From NCBI RefSeq assembly GCF_035593345.1, contig NZ_CP141606.1, positions 186,001 to 250,000 on the forward strand: a stretch of DNA of 64,000 bases. The letters run 5' to 3'. Positions 58,044 through 64,000 of the stretch are shown here, piece by piece. How positions within the stretch are numbered: position 1 is the first letter of the stretch; every line of letters begins with the position of its first letter. The notes beneath the pieces are model-generated. The model searched no databases. It saw nothing but the letters and a program-made list of their open reading frames with translations, and had not been told where the DNA came from. Origin of the DNA: Lelliottia sp. JS-SCA-14. GTDB taxonomy: Bacteria > Pseudomonadota > Gammaproteobacteria > Enterobacterales > Enterobacteriaceae. A program made the translations under genes and the position numbers.

Positions 58044-58602
58044 GTTGGCCTCCAGGGTGGCAGAAACAGCCCGTGATATGATCGTTCACCAGGCCGCAGG
58101 CTTGCATGAAAGAGTAGCAAATCGTGGTGCCAACAAATTTGAAGCCGCGCTTTTTCAGTGCTTTAGACAGGGCATCGGAGGCGGGTGTCGACGTCGGGAT
58201 TTCACCCATTGTCGCGGCCTGTGTCACCTGCGGCGTGTTGTCGACAAACGACCAGACAAATTCACAGAACGGCTCGCCGTTTTCGGCCATCGCCAGATAC
58301 GCTTTGGCGTTGCCAATGATGGCCTGAATTTTACCGCGATGACGAATGATTCCGGCGTCGAGTACCAGCCGTTCGACGTCTTCTTCGGTCATGGCCGCCA
58401 CCGCAACGGGATCAAAATGGTGGAAGGCTTTGCGGTAGTTTTCCCGCTTCTTCAGTACCGTGATCCACGATAAACCCGCCTGCTGCCCCTCCAGACAGAT
58501 CATCTCAAAGAGCTTTTGACCGTCGGTTTCCGGCACGCCCCATTCTTTATCGTGATAGTCGATATAGAGCTGATCCTGGCTTACCCATCCGCAACGTTGC
58601 AT
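58021..58602 (-). CDS. tag: 3-methyladenine DNA glycosylase I
   Basis: 193 aa (E. coli 187). Helix-hairpin-helix-like Tag family; it excises 3-methyladenine from DNA. The structural zinc ligands are visible: Cys4, His17 (YHDKEWG), His and Cys near the C terminus (VNDHITGCFCHPG). Catalytic pocket: CLEGQQAGLSWITVLKKR (Glu38, Trp46). The C terminus is a few residues longer than in E. coli. Overlaps yiaC by 23 nt. Confidence 0.97.
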   Translation of the reverse strand: MQRCGWVSQDQLYIDYHDKEWGVPETDGQKLFEMICLEGQQAGLSWITVLKKRENYRKAFHHFDPVAVAAMTEEDVERLVLDAGIIRHRGKIQAIIGNAKAYLAMAENGEPFCEFVWSFVDNTPQVTQAATMGEIPTSTPASDALSKALKKRGFKFVGTTICYSFMQACGLVNDHITGCFCHPGGQHDPQMAK

Positions 58603-58760
58603 TGGTTTTCATCCTTAATGATTTTAACCCGTAAAAAAATCAACCTGGCTGGCTTGACGTGTGTCTTAAAAAGACAATATTTAATTAAGGGCTTTGCCCT
58701 CATACCTCTCTCTAACAATGACAAATATCGCCGAATTCGGCTCTTTCTGGAGTCGCTTTG

Positions 58761-59462
58761 ATGATGATAAAAATAATCAGTGGTCGCCATGCCTTTACTG
58801 GCCTGGCGGGAATACCTGTCTGTTTGTTTTTTTGTAGCACAGCATACGCCTGGCAACAGGAATATATCGTTTCGGACGCGCAAAATAATACGACCGAACG
58901 CTATACATGGGACGCCGATCACCAACCGCGTTATGAGGATATTCTCGCGGAGCGGATCCGTTCTTCCCAGAATGTTCCAGGTGTGGCGTTGAATTCGCCG
59001 GAAAATTATCCTGCCGAATCCGCCAGTACCATGAGTCTGAGCGTCAATATTCCGGTGACGAACAATGTGACCACCGGGCCTGTCGCCGAGTGGCATTACG
59101 ACGCTTCGTCGCCAATGGTTTACAACGAGTTTGGCGATAACGGCAGTAAGGCGTTAACCGATCCGCTCTGGCATGCCAGCGTGAGCACCCTTGGCTGGCG
59201 GGTGGACACGCGCGTGGGCGGTCTCCGGCCCTGGGCGCAGATCAGCTATAACCAGCAGTTTGGCGATAATCAGTGGAAGTCCCAGTCCGGGATGAGTCGT
59301 CTGCCTGCCTCGATGCAGTACGATAACTGGATGGATGTTACTGTGGGGGCCGACGTGCTGCTTTACCCGCATATGGCGGCCTATGCATCGTTATCCCAGG
59401 CCGATAGCACCATGACCGGGGCTGATTATCTTTATACGCTGGGTGTGAGCGCGAGATTTTAA
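58761..59462 (+). CDS. yhjY: Autotransporter-beta-like outer membrane protein YhjY
   Basis: 233 aa from the ATG at 58761 (GGAG 8 nt upstream; an ATG at 58764 is also possible). A signal peptide of about 31 residues (ends STAYA) precedes a beta-rich body homologous to E. coli YhjY (RIRSSQNVPGVALNSPENYP, ALTDPLWHASVSTLGWRVD) and ends in F (LGVSARF), as outer membrane barrels do. It resembles the C-terminal part of an autotransporter beta-domain without a passenger. Function is unknown. Confidence 0.93.
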   Translation: MMIKIISGRHAFTGLAGIPVCLFFCSTAYAWQQEYIVSDAQNNTTERYTWDADHQPRYEDILAERIRSSQNVPGVALNSPENYPAESASTMSLSVNIPVTNNVTTGPVAEWHYDASSPMVYNEFGDNGSKALTDPLWHASVSTLGWRVDTRVGGLRPWAQISYNQQFGDNQWKSQSGMSRLPASMQYDNWMDVTVGADVLLYPHMAAYASLSQADSTMTGADYLYTLGVSARF

Positions 59463-59587
59463 TTTTGTTACTGAAATCAACCTGACGATAACATCTTAAA
59501 TACAATAACAGCCGGGCTTGTAGCGATAGCAGGCACTAACAAAATGCGTTTCGCGCTTCCCGGCAAGGTCATTCATTCCAGAATCCA

Positions 59588-59618
59588 GGCATTTCATTCC
59601 GTCTCAACTGCATTTCAT
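59588..59618 (+). promoter_or_regulatory. YpdB-type tandem motif upstream of yhjX
   Basis: GGCATTTCAT (59588-59597) and TGCATTTCAT (59609-59618) are separated by exactly 11 bp. In E. coli the response regulator YpdB (PyrR) binds two GGCATTTCAT motifs separated by 11 bp in the yhjX promoter. The match in motif, spacing and target gene is strong. Confidence 0.85.
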
Positions 59619-59701
59619 GCCGTTTTCCCCCTGCTAATTTGAGGTTTTGTTTATCGTTGTCTGCAGCGAATTCCCTTAATTTCTCTTGCAGGACAACTGC
59701 C

Positions 59702-60904
59702 ATGAACACATCAACTTACAACCGCACTCGTTGGCTGACCCTCTTTGGCACCATCGTGACGCAATTTGCGTTGGGATCGGTGTATACCTGGAGCCTGTTT
59801 AACAGCGCGCTCTCCGACAAACTCGGCGCACCGGTGAGTCAGGTCGCGTTCTCCTTCGGCCTGCTGAGCCTCGGCCTGGCGTTGTCCTCCTCCGTCGCCG
59901 GGAAATTGCAGGAGCGTTTTGGCGTGAAGCGCGTCACCATGGCCTCTGGCATTCTGTTAGGTGTCGGCTTCTTCCTGACAGCGCACTCCAGCAACCTGAT
60001 GATGCTCTGGCTGAGTGCCGGTGTGCTGGTCGGTCTGGCGGACGGCGCGGGTTACCTGCTGACCCTGTCGAACTGCGTGAAGTGGTTCCCGGAGCGTAAA
60101 GGCTTGATCTCAGCCTTCTCCATTGGCTCTTATGGCCTGGGCAGCCTCGGGTTTAAATTTATCGACTCCCATCTGCTGACCTCCGTGGGCCTGGAAAAGA
60201 CCTTCATGATCTGGGGCGCTATCGTGCTGGTGATGATTCTGTTCGGCGCGACCCTGATGAAAGATGCCCCGCAGCAGGAAGTCAAAACCGTTAACGGCGT
60301 GGTGGAAAACGACTTCACCCTGGCCCAGTCCATGCGTCAGCCGCAGTACTGGATGCTGGCGGTGATGTTCCTGACCGCGTGCATGAGCGGCCTGTATGTG
60401 ATTGGCGTGGCGAAAGATATTGCGCAAGGGATGGTGAAACTGGATGCGCTGACGGCGGCGAACGCGGTGACGGTGATTTCCATCGCGAATCTCTCCGGTC
60501 GTCTGGTGCTGGGTATTCTCTCCGACAAAATCGCCCGTATCCGTGTGATTACGCTTGGGCAAGTGGTCTCTCTGGTCGGTATGGCGGCCCTGCTGTTTGC
60601 CCCGCTGAACGAGATGACCTTCTTCGCGGCGATTGCCTGTGTAGCCTTTAACTTTGGCGGCACCATCACCGTCTTCCCGTCGCTGGTAAGCGAATTCTTT
60701 GGCCTGAATAATCTGGCGAAGAATTATGGGGTGATTTATTTAGGTTTTGGTATCGGCAGCATCTGCGGGTCGCTGATTGCCTCGCTGTTCGGCGGCTTCT
60801 ATGTCACCTTCTGCGTGATCTTCGCGCTGCTGATTATCTCTCTGGCGCTCTCCACCACCATTCGCCAGCCGCAGCGTGAAGTCTTTAACGAAGCACATGC
60901 CTGA
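59702..60904 (+). CDS. yhjX: MFS transporter YhjX (pyruvate-induced)
   Basis: 400 aa from the ATG at 59702 (AGGA upstream; E. coli 402). Oxalate:formate antiporter (OFA) branch of the major facilitator superfamily, about 12 membrane segments. Motifs: FALGSVYTWSLFN and VSQVAFSFGLLSLGLALS. In E. coli it is the main target of the YpdA-YpdB two-component system, induced by extracellular pyruvate; the YpdB motif is present here. A longer in-frame start at 59639 is unsupported. Confidence 0.96.
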   Translation: MNTSTYNRTRWLTLFGTIVTQFALGSVYTWSLFNSALSDKLGAPVSQVAFSFGLLSLGLALSSSVAGKLQERFGVKRVTMASGILLGVGFFLTAHSSNLMMLWLSAGVLVGLADGAGYLLTLSNCVKWFPERKGLISAFSIGSYGLGSLGFKFIDSHLLTSVGLEKTFMIWGAIVLVMILFGATLMKDAPQQEVKTVNGVVENDFTLAQSMRQPQYWMLAVMFLTACMSGLYVIGVAKDIAQGMVKLDALTAANAVTVISIANLSGRLVLGILSDKIARIRVITLGQVVSLVGMAALLFAPLNEMTFFAAIACVAFNFGGTITVFPSLVSEFFGLNNLAKNYGVIYLGFGIGSICGSLIASLFGGFYVTFCVIFALLIISLALSTTIRQPQREVFNEAHA

Positions 60905-60914
60905 TGAATGATTG

Positions 60915-60943
60915 AAAAGGCTGGAGTTTCCGGCCTTTTTTTC
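60915..60943 (+). terminator. yhjX terminator
   Basis: AAAAGGC.GG / CC.GGCCTTTTTTT stem with T-run, 11 nt after the yhjX stop. Confidence 0.88.
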
Positions 60944-60981
60944 ACTGCCTTAATGTCCGTTTTTTGACCCACTCTGTTATC

Positions 60982-61006
60982 GAACTTGATTTTTTGTAAA
61001 TATCTA
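60982..61006 (+). promoter_or_regulatory. Possible sigma-E-type promoter of eptB
   Basis: GAACTT (60982-60987) and TCTA (61003-61006) with a 15-nt spacer resemble the sigma-E -35 (GGAACTT) and -10 (TCTRA) elements. E. coli eptB is transcribed from a sigma-E promoter. The -35 lacks the first G and the spacer is short, so the call is weak. Confidence 0.3.
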
Positions 61007-61108
61007 CTGCAATCACACTCTCTGCTGCCACTTTTCCCCTTCTCTGTGGTCTACTTACCACGCTTTAGACGTTTCTGATAACGATCCCCTGAGCGAATAT
61101 CTACTCTG

Positions 61109-61132
61109 TTCACTTTTGCAGTCAAAAGTGAA
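61109..61132 (+). promoter_or_regulatory. Perfect inverted repeat in the eptB leader
   Basis: TTCACTTTTG-CAGT-CAAAAGTGAA has two perfect 10-nt arms and ends 33 nt before the eptB start. In RNA it is a stable hairpin near the translation start; in DNA it could be an operator. E. coli eptB mRNA is a target of the sRNA MgrR, so a leader structure is of interest. Confidence 0.6.
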
Positions 61133-61165
61133 TGTCGTGACTGTCCCTTTTTCCGGGTAGCTTGC

Positions 61166-62857
61166 ATGAAATATATTAAATCGATGACTCAACAAAAGCT
61201 GAGTTTTTTGCTGGCGTTGTACATCGGCCTGTTTATGAATGGCGCTGTTTTTTTCCGTCGGTTTGACGGATACGCGCAGGATTTTACCGTCTGGAAAGGA
61301 ATCGCCGCGGTTGTTGAATTGGCCGGTACTGTTCTGGTCACTTTTTTCTTATTACGTCTGCTCTCTCTGTTTGGTCGCCGCATCTGGCGCGTTCTGGCTT
61401 CGCTGGTGGTGCTCTGTTCGGCGGGTGCCAGTTATTACATGACATTTATGAACGTGGTTATTGGCTACGGCATTATTGCCTCAGTCATGACGACGGATAT
61501 CGATCTCTCAAAAGAAGTCGTCGGTCTGCACTTCATCCTGTGGCTGGTGGGCGTGAGCGCGCTGCCGCTGCTGCTGATCTGGAGCAACCGCTGCCGCTAT
61601 ACCTTGCTGCGTCAGATGCGCACGCCGGGGCAGCGTATCAGAAGCGTGGCGATTGTGCTGCTGGCCGGGCTGATGGTCTGGGGCCCGATTCGTCTGCTTG
61701 AAGTGAAGCAGAAGAATGACGAACGTACCTCTGGCGTGGATTTGCCAAGCTACGGTGGCGTAGTCGCCAACTCCTATCTGCCTTCTAACTGGATTTCCGC
61801 GCTGGGCTTATATGCCTGGGCGCAGGTGGATGAGTCCTCGGATAATAAATCCCTGCGGAATCCGGCAAAGGAGTTCACCTACGAAGCCCCGAAAGATATC
61901 GACGACACTTATGTGGTCTTTATCATCGGTGAAACGACGCGCTGGGATCATATGGGGATTCTGGGCTACGATCGTGACACCACGCCGAAACTGGCGCAGG
62001 AGAAAAACCTGGTCGCCTATAGAGGTTATTCCTGTGATACGGCGACCAAGCTGTCGCTGCGCTGCATGTTTGTGCGCGAGGGTGGGGCGGATGATAACCC
62101 GCAGCGTACCCTGAAAGAGCAGAACGTCTTCTCGGTGCTGCATCAGCTTGGGTTCAGTGCCGATCTCTATGCGATGCAGAGCGAGATGTGGTTCTACAGC
62201 AACACCATGGCGCAGAACATTGCCTATCGTGAGCAGATCGGTGCCGAGCCGCGTAACCGCGGTAAGAGCGTCGACGATATGCTGTTGATCGACGAGATGA
62301 AGGGTTCTCTGAGCAACAATCAGGATGGTAAACACATGATCATCCTGCATACCAAAGGCTCGCACTTCAACTACACCCAGCGTTATCCGCGCAGCTTTGC
62401 CAAATGGACGCCGGAGTGCGTGGGCGTGGATAAGGATTGCACCAAAGAGCAGCTGATTAACTCGTACGATAACTCGGTGATGTATGTGGATCACTTTATC
62501 GAGAGCGTGATTGACCAGGTGCGCGACAAGAAGGCGATTGTTTTCTATGCCGCCGACCACGGTGAATCGATCAACGATTTTGAGCACCTGCACGGTACGC
62601 CGCGCAAAATGGCGCCACCGGAGCAGTTCCGCGTGCCGATGATGGTCTGGATGTCGGATAAGTATCTGGAGAACCCGGATAAAGAGAAGATGTTCCAGCA
62701 GCTGAAAAAAGAAGCCGCGATGAAGGTACCTCGCCGTCACGTTGAGCTGTACGACACCATTATGGGTTGCCTCGGCTATACCTCGCCAGACGGCGGGATT
62801 AACGAGAATAACAACTGGTGTCACATCCCTGAGGGCGCGTCAAAAGCCGCTAAGTAA
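61166..62857 (+). CDS. eptB: Kdo2-lipid A phosphoethanolamine transferase EptB
   Basis: 563 aa (E. coli 563). Five N-terminal membrane segments (about residues 10-190) are followed by a periplasmic sulfatase-like catalytic domain. The phosphorylated Thr is in CDTATKLSLRCMF (about residue 290), with metal ligands in IIGETTRWDHMG and YAADHGESIN and LHTKGSHFNYTQRYP. It adds phosphoethanolamine to the outer Kdo residue of LPS. It is monocistronic with its own leader. Confidence 0.97.
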   Translation: MKYIKSMTQQKLSFLLALYIGLFMNGAVFFRRFDGYAQDFTVWKGIAAVVELAGTVLVTFFLLRLLSLFGRRIWRVLASLVVLCSAGASYYMTFMNVVIGYGIIASVMTTDIDLSKEVVGLHFILWLVGVSALPLLLIWSNRCRYTLLRQMRTPGQRIRSVAIVLLAGLMVWGPIRLLEVKQKNDERTSGVDLPSYGGVVANSYLPSNWISALGLYAWAQVDESSDNKSLRNPAKEFTYEAPKDIDDTYVVFIIGETTRWDHMGILGYDRDTTPKLAQEKNLVAYRGYSCDTATKLSLRCMFVREGGADDNPQRTLKEQNVFSVLHQLGFSADLYAMQSEMWFYSNTMAQNIAYREQIGAEPRNRGKSVDDMLLIDEMKGSLSNNQDGKHMIILHTKGSHFNYTQRYPRSFAKWTPECVGVDKDCTKEQLINSYDNSVMYVDHFIESVIDQVRDKKAIVFYAADHGESINDFEHLHGTPRKMAPPEQFRVPMMVWMSDKYLENPDKEKMFQQLKKEAAMKVPRRHVELYDTIMGCLGYTSPDGGINENNNWCHIPEGASKAAK

Positions 62858-62862
62858 CCGAG

Positions 62863-62885
62863 CTGGCGAGTTTCTCGCCAGTCGA
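62863..62885 (+). terminator. eptB terminator
   Basis: CTGGCGAG-TTT-CTCGCCAG stem after the eptB stop, with a T-run starting a few bases later (CTTTTTGC). Confidence 0.6.
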
Positions 62886-62907
62886 ATGGCTTTTTGCAGA
62901 TAAGGGA

Positions 62908-62936
62908 TTGACGGGGGCGCACCCCAGCAGTAAGAT
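62908..62936 (+). promoter_or_regulatory. tRNA-Pro promoter
   Basis: TTGACG (62908-62913), 17-bp spacer, TAAGAT (62931-62936), then a GC-rich discriminator GCGCTCCGC, the layout typical of stringently controlled stable RNA promoters. Confidence 0.8.
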
Positions 62937-62948
62937 GCGCTCCGCATT

Positions 62949-63025
62949 CGGCGAGTAGCGCAGCTTGGTAGCGCAACTGGTTTGGGACCAGTGGGTCGGA
63001 GGTTCGAATCCTCTCTCGCCGACCA
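62949..63025 (+). tRNA. tRNA-Pro, anticodon UGG
   Basis: 77 nt including encoded CCA. The acceptor stem CGGCGAG pairs with CTCGCCG; the D-arm GCGCAGCTTGGTAGCGC, the anticodon stem-loop ACTGG-TTTGGGA-CCAGT (anticodon TGG) and the T-arm GGAGGTTCGAATCCTCT are complete. As I recall it, the sequence equals E. coli proM (UGG) rather than proK (CGG), although the locus between eptB and dppA is that of proK. It has its own promoter and a terminator 8 nt downstream. Confidence 0.98.
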
Positions 63026-63032
63026 CATTCGA

Positions 63033-63063
63033 AAAACCTGCTTTTAAAGCAGGTTTTTTTTCG
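63033..63063 (+). terminator. tRNA-Pro terminator
   Basis: AAACCTGCTTT-TA-AAGCAGGTTT stem followed by a long T-run directly after the tRNA gene. Confidence 0.93.
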
Positions 63064-63075
63064 TCTGGAGTTTGT

Positions 63076-63162
63076 GAGGATGAGAATCTCCGGGGAAGGT
63101 TGCTTTAGCAACGGCCCGCAGGGCGAGCCACGTAGTGGCGAGTCATCCTCTCTCGCCGACCA
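63076..63162 (+). repeat. Cloverleaf-like structured repeat ending in a tRNA 3' copy
   Basis: GAGGATGA (63076-63083) pairs with TCATCCTC (63143-63150). Inside lie three consecutive perfect hairpins: GTTGC-TTTA-GCAAC (63099-63112), GCCC-GCA-GGGC (63114-63124) and GCCAC-GTA-GTGGC (63127-63139). The closing arm runs into ATCCTCTCTCGCCGACCA (63145-63162), an exact 18-nt copy of the tRNA-Pro 3' end at 63008-63025. It is followed by a terminator. No known RNA family was recognised. Confidence 0.6.
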
Positions 63163-63171
63163 GATTTAAAT

Positions 63172-63200
63172 AAGGGCTAACCGCAAGGTTAGCCCTTTTT
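63172..63200 (+). terminator. Second terminator after the tRNA copy
   Basis: AAGGGCTAACC-GCAA-GGTTAGCCCTT stem followed by a T-run, 11 nt after the duplicated tRNA 3' end. It is probably the original tRNA terminator displaced by the 137-bp insertion. Confidence 0.9.
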
Positions 63201-63783
63201 GCATTATGGGCTTATCCACGCCGACCGGCCAAAACGCTCCTTATCCCCGCATTCCCCTGCCTGTTAACGATTTTGTGACATAATCCATTGTATTTTTTTA
63301 TATATGGATTGATTTTTTTTCGCGTTGCTTATGGATAACCTCAGCATTTTCCGCTGTGCGTTTTAACGTTCGTGGCATTTACTGCGCAGATAATCGCCAT
63401 TCTGTAAGAAAATTTACGCGATCTGAATAAATGTTAATCACTGATTGTTGCGAAATATGAAGAGAGTTGTGCTGCAAGATGAGGAGTAGCATAAATTTCC
63501 CTGCTGAAAATAGACGCCTAAAGTTTTTTTAATCTTTGTTTGCCGTTTCTCACCCTCAACGTAAATCCCCGTCACCTGTATTGACGTTTTCACATTCTGT
63601 TGACAGATTGTAGGGCACGAGGGGCATTTCAGGGAGGATCTGCGCTGCAACTCCGACGCTCTTCTGAAAGGAATCTCCAACCCTTATCACGCCTTCGGGC
63701 ATCACCGACCGGACCGGGTAAAAAATAAATAAAGGTCAGGCGGCGTAACACAACAAAGCAAAACATCACATTGGAGCAGAATA
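63201..63783 (+). promoter_or_regulatory. dppA promoter region and leader
   Basis: 583 bp without a credible gene. TTGACG (63581-63586) and CAGATT (63604-63609), 17 bp apart, correspond to the E. coli dppA promoter position about 165-170 nt before the start. The leader ends with AACATCACATTGGAGCAGA, where E. coli dppA mRNA is bound by the sRNA GcvB next to the ribosome site. The part from 63201 to about 63570 is AT-rich, and I see no feature in it. Confidence 0.6.
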
Positions 63784-64000
63784 ATGAGTATTTCCTTGAA
63801 GAAGTCAGGGATGCTGAAGCTTGGTCTGAGCCTGGTCGCTCTCACCGTCGCAGCAAGCGTACAGGCAAAAACCCTGGTTTACTGTTCTGAAGGCTCGCCG
63901 GAAGGCTTTAACCCACAGCTGTTCACCTCTGGTACCACGTACGACGCAAGCTCCGTACCTATCTATAACCGTCTGGTTGAATTCAAAACCGGTACCACGG
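63784..64000 (+). CDS. dppA: Dipeptide-binding protein DppA, N-terminal part
   Basis: Cut by the window edge; 72 residues are present. Start ATG at 63784 with GGAG upstream. Signal peptide of 28 residues (MSISLKKSGMLKLGLSLVAL... ending SVQA) and mature start KTLVYCSEGSPEGFNPQ, as in E. coli DppA. It is the periplasmic dipeptide and haem binding protein of the DppABCDF importer. Confidence 0.96.
   Translation, partial: MSISLKKSGMLKLGLSLVALTVAASVQAKTLVYCSEGSPEGFNPQLFTSGTTYDASSVPIYNRLVEFKTGTT

Noticed and set aside
62821..63111. Minus-strand ORF of 96 aa with RERIRTSDPLVPNQLRYQAA
   Set aside because: It is antisense to tRNA-Pro; this is the well-known spurious ORF produced by reading the complement of a tRNA-Pro gene.
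63438..63680. Minus-strand ORF of 80 aa in the dppA upstream region
   Set aside because: No ribosome site, no recognisable domain, and it covers the dppA promoter and leader conserved with E. coli.

Overview
The window is a stretch of chromosome from a member of the Enterobacteriaceae. Gene order and protein sequence follow the E. coli mtlA-selAB-aldB-yia-malS-xyl-glyQS-cspA-bisC-eptB-dppA backbone closely, with accessory insertions. GC-rich coding sequence and the yiaX1/yiaX2 version of the yia operon point to the Enterobacter/Lelliottia/Klebsiella side of the family. The species cannot be fixed from sequence reading alone. No phage, insertion sequence or CRISPR array was recognised.

Layout, left to right. 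1-3.0 kb: start of mtlD and all of mtlA (mannitol PTS), with a multi-CRP control region. 3.0-5.2 kb: yibI-yibH (membrane protein plus HlyD-like adaptor) and yibF (GST). 5.3-8.6 kb: selA-selB, the selenocysteine insertion machinery. 8.7-12.0 kb: aldB, yiaU, yiaT. 12.0-17.6 kb: a block absent from this position in E. coli, holding a RelE/HigB-type toxin-antitoxin pair, a GH127 glycosidase, a GPH-family sugar symporter and a divergent AraC-type regulator. 17.6-26.3 kb: the yiaKL-X1-X2-lyxK-sgbHUE operon for L-ascorbate/2,3-diketo-L-gulonate catabolism with its IclR repressor YiaJ. 26.4-31.0 kb: avtA, malS, bax. 31.1-39.3 kb: the complete D-xylose regulon (xylR, xylHGF, xylAB). 39.4-40.8 kb: an isochorismatase-like hydrolase with a GlxA/AraC regulator, where E. 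coli has yiaAB. 40.8-45.4 kb: wecH, ysaB, glyQ, glyS. 45.5-47.3 kb: an extra ABC-F ATPase with mini-ORFs in its leader. 47.3-49.1 kb: yiaG, yiaF, cspA. 49.2-54.3 kb: a 2-ketogluconate (kgu) operon of which ghrB is the last gene, with a PtxS-like repressor and a perfect palindromic operator. 54.5-60.9 kb: yiaD, bisC, yiaC, tag, yhjY, yhjX. 61.2-64 kb: eptB, tRNA-Pro, and the start of dppA.

Functionally the window is dominated by catabolism of plant-derived sugars and sugar acids: mannitol, arabinofuranosides (inferred), ascorbate/diketogulonate, maltodextrin, xylose and 2-ketogluconate. Several operons converge on the pentose phosphate pathway through L-xylulose-5-P, D-xylulose-5-P and 6-phosphogluconate. 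CRP-like sites precede mtlA, xylA and the yiaK/yiaJ divergon.

The least explained parts are: (i) the region after the tRNA-Pro gene, where an 18-bp copy of the tRNA 3' end closes a cloverleaf-like set of four helices lying between two terminators; (ii) a tRNA-Pro with anticodon UGG where E. coli has proK (CGG); (iii) the toxin-antitoxin module with a repeated operator-like palindrome and mutually exclusive hairpins downstream; (iv) tandem mini-ORFs in front of the ABC-F gene; (v) a strong orphan terminator on the minus strand between yiaG and yiaF.
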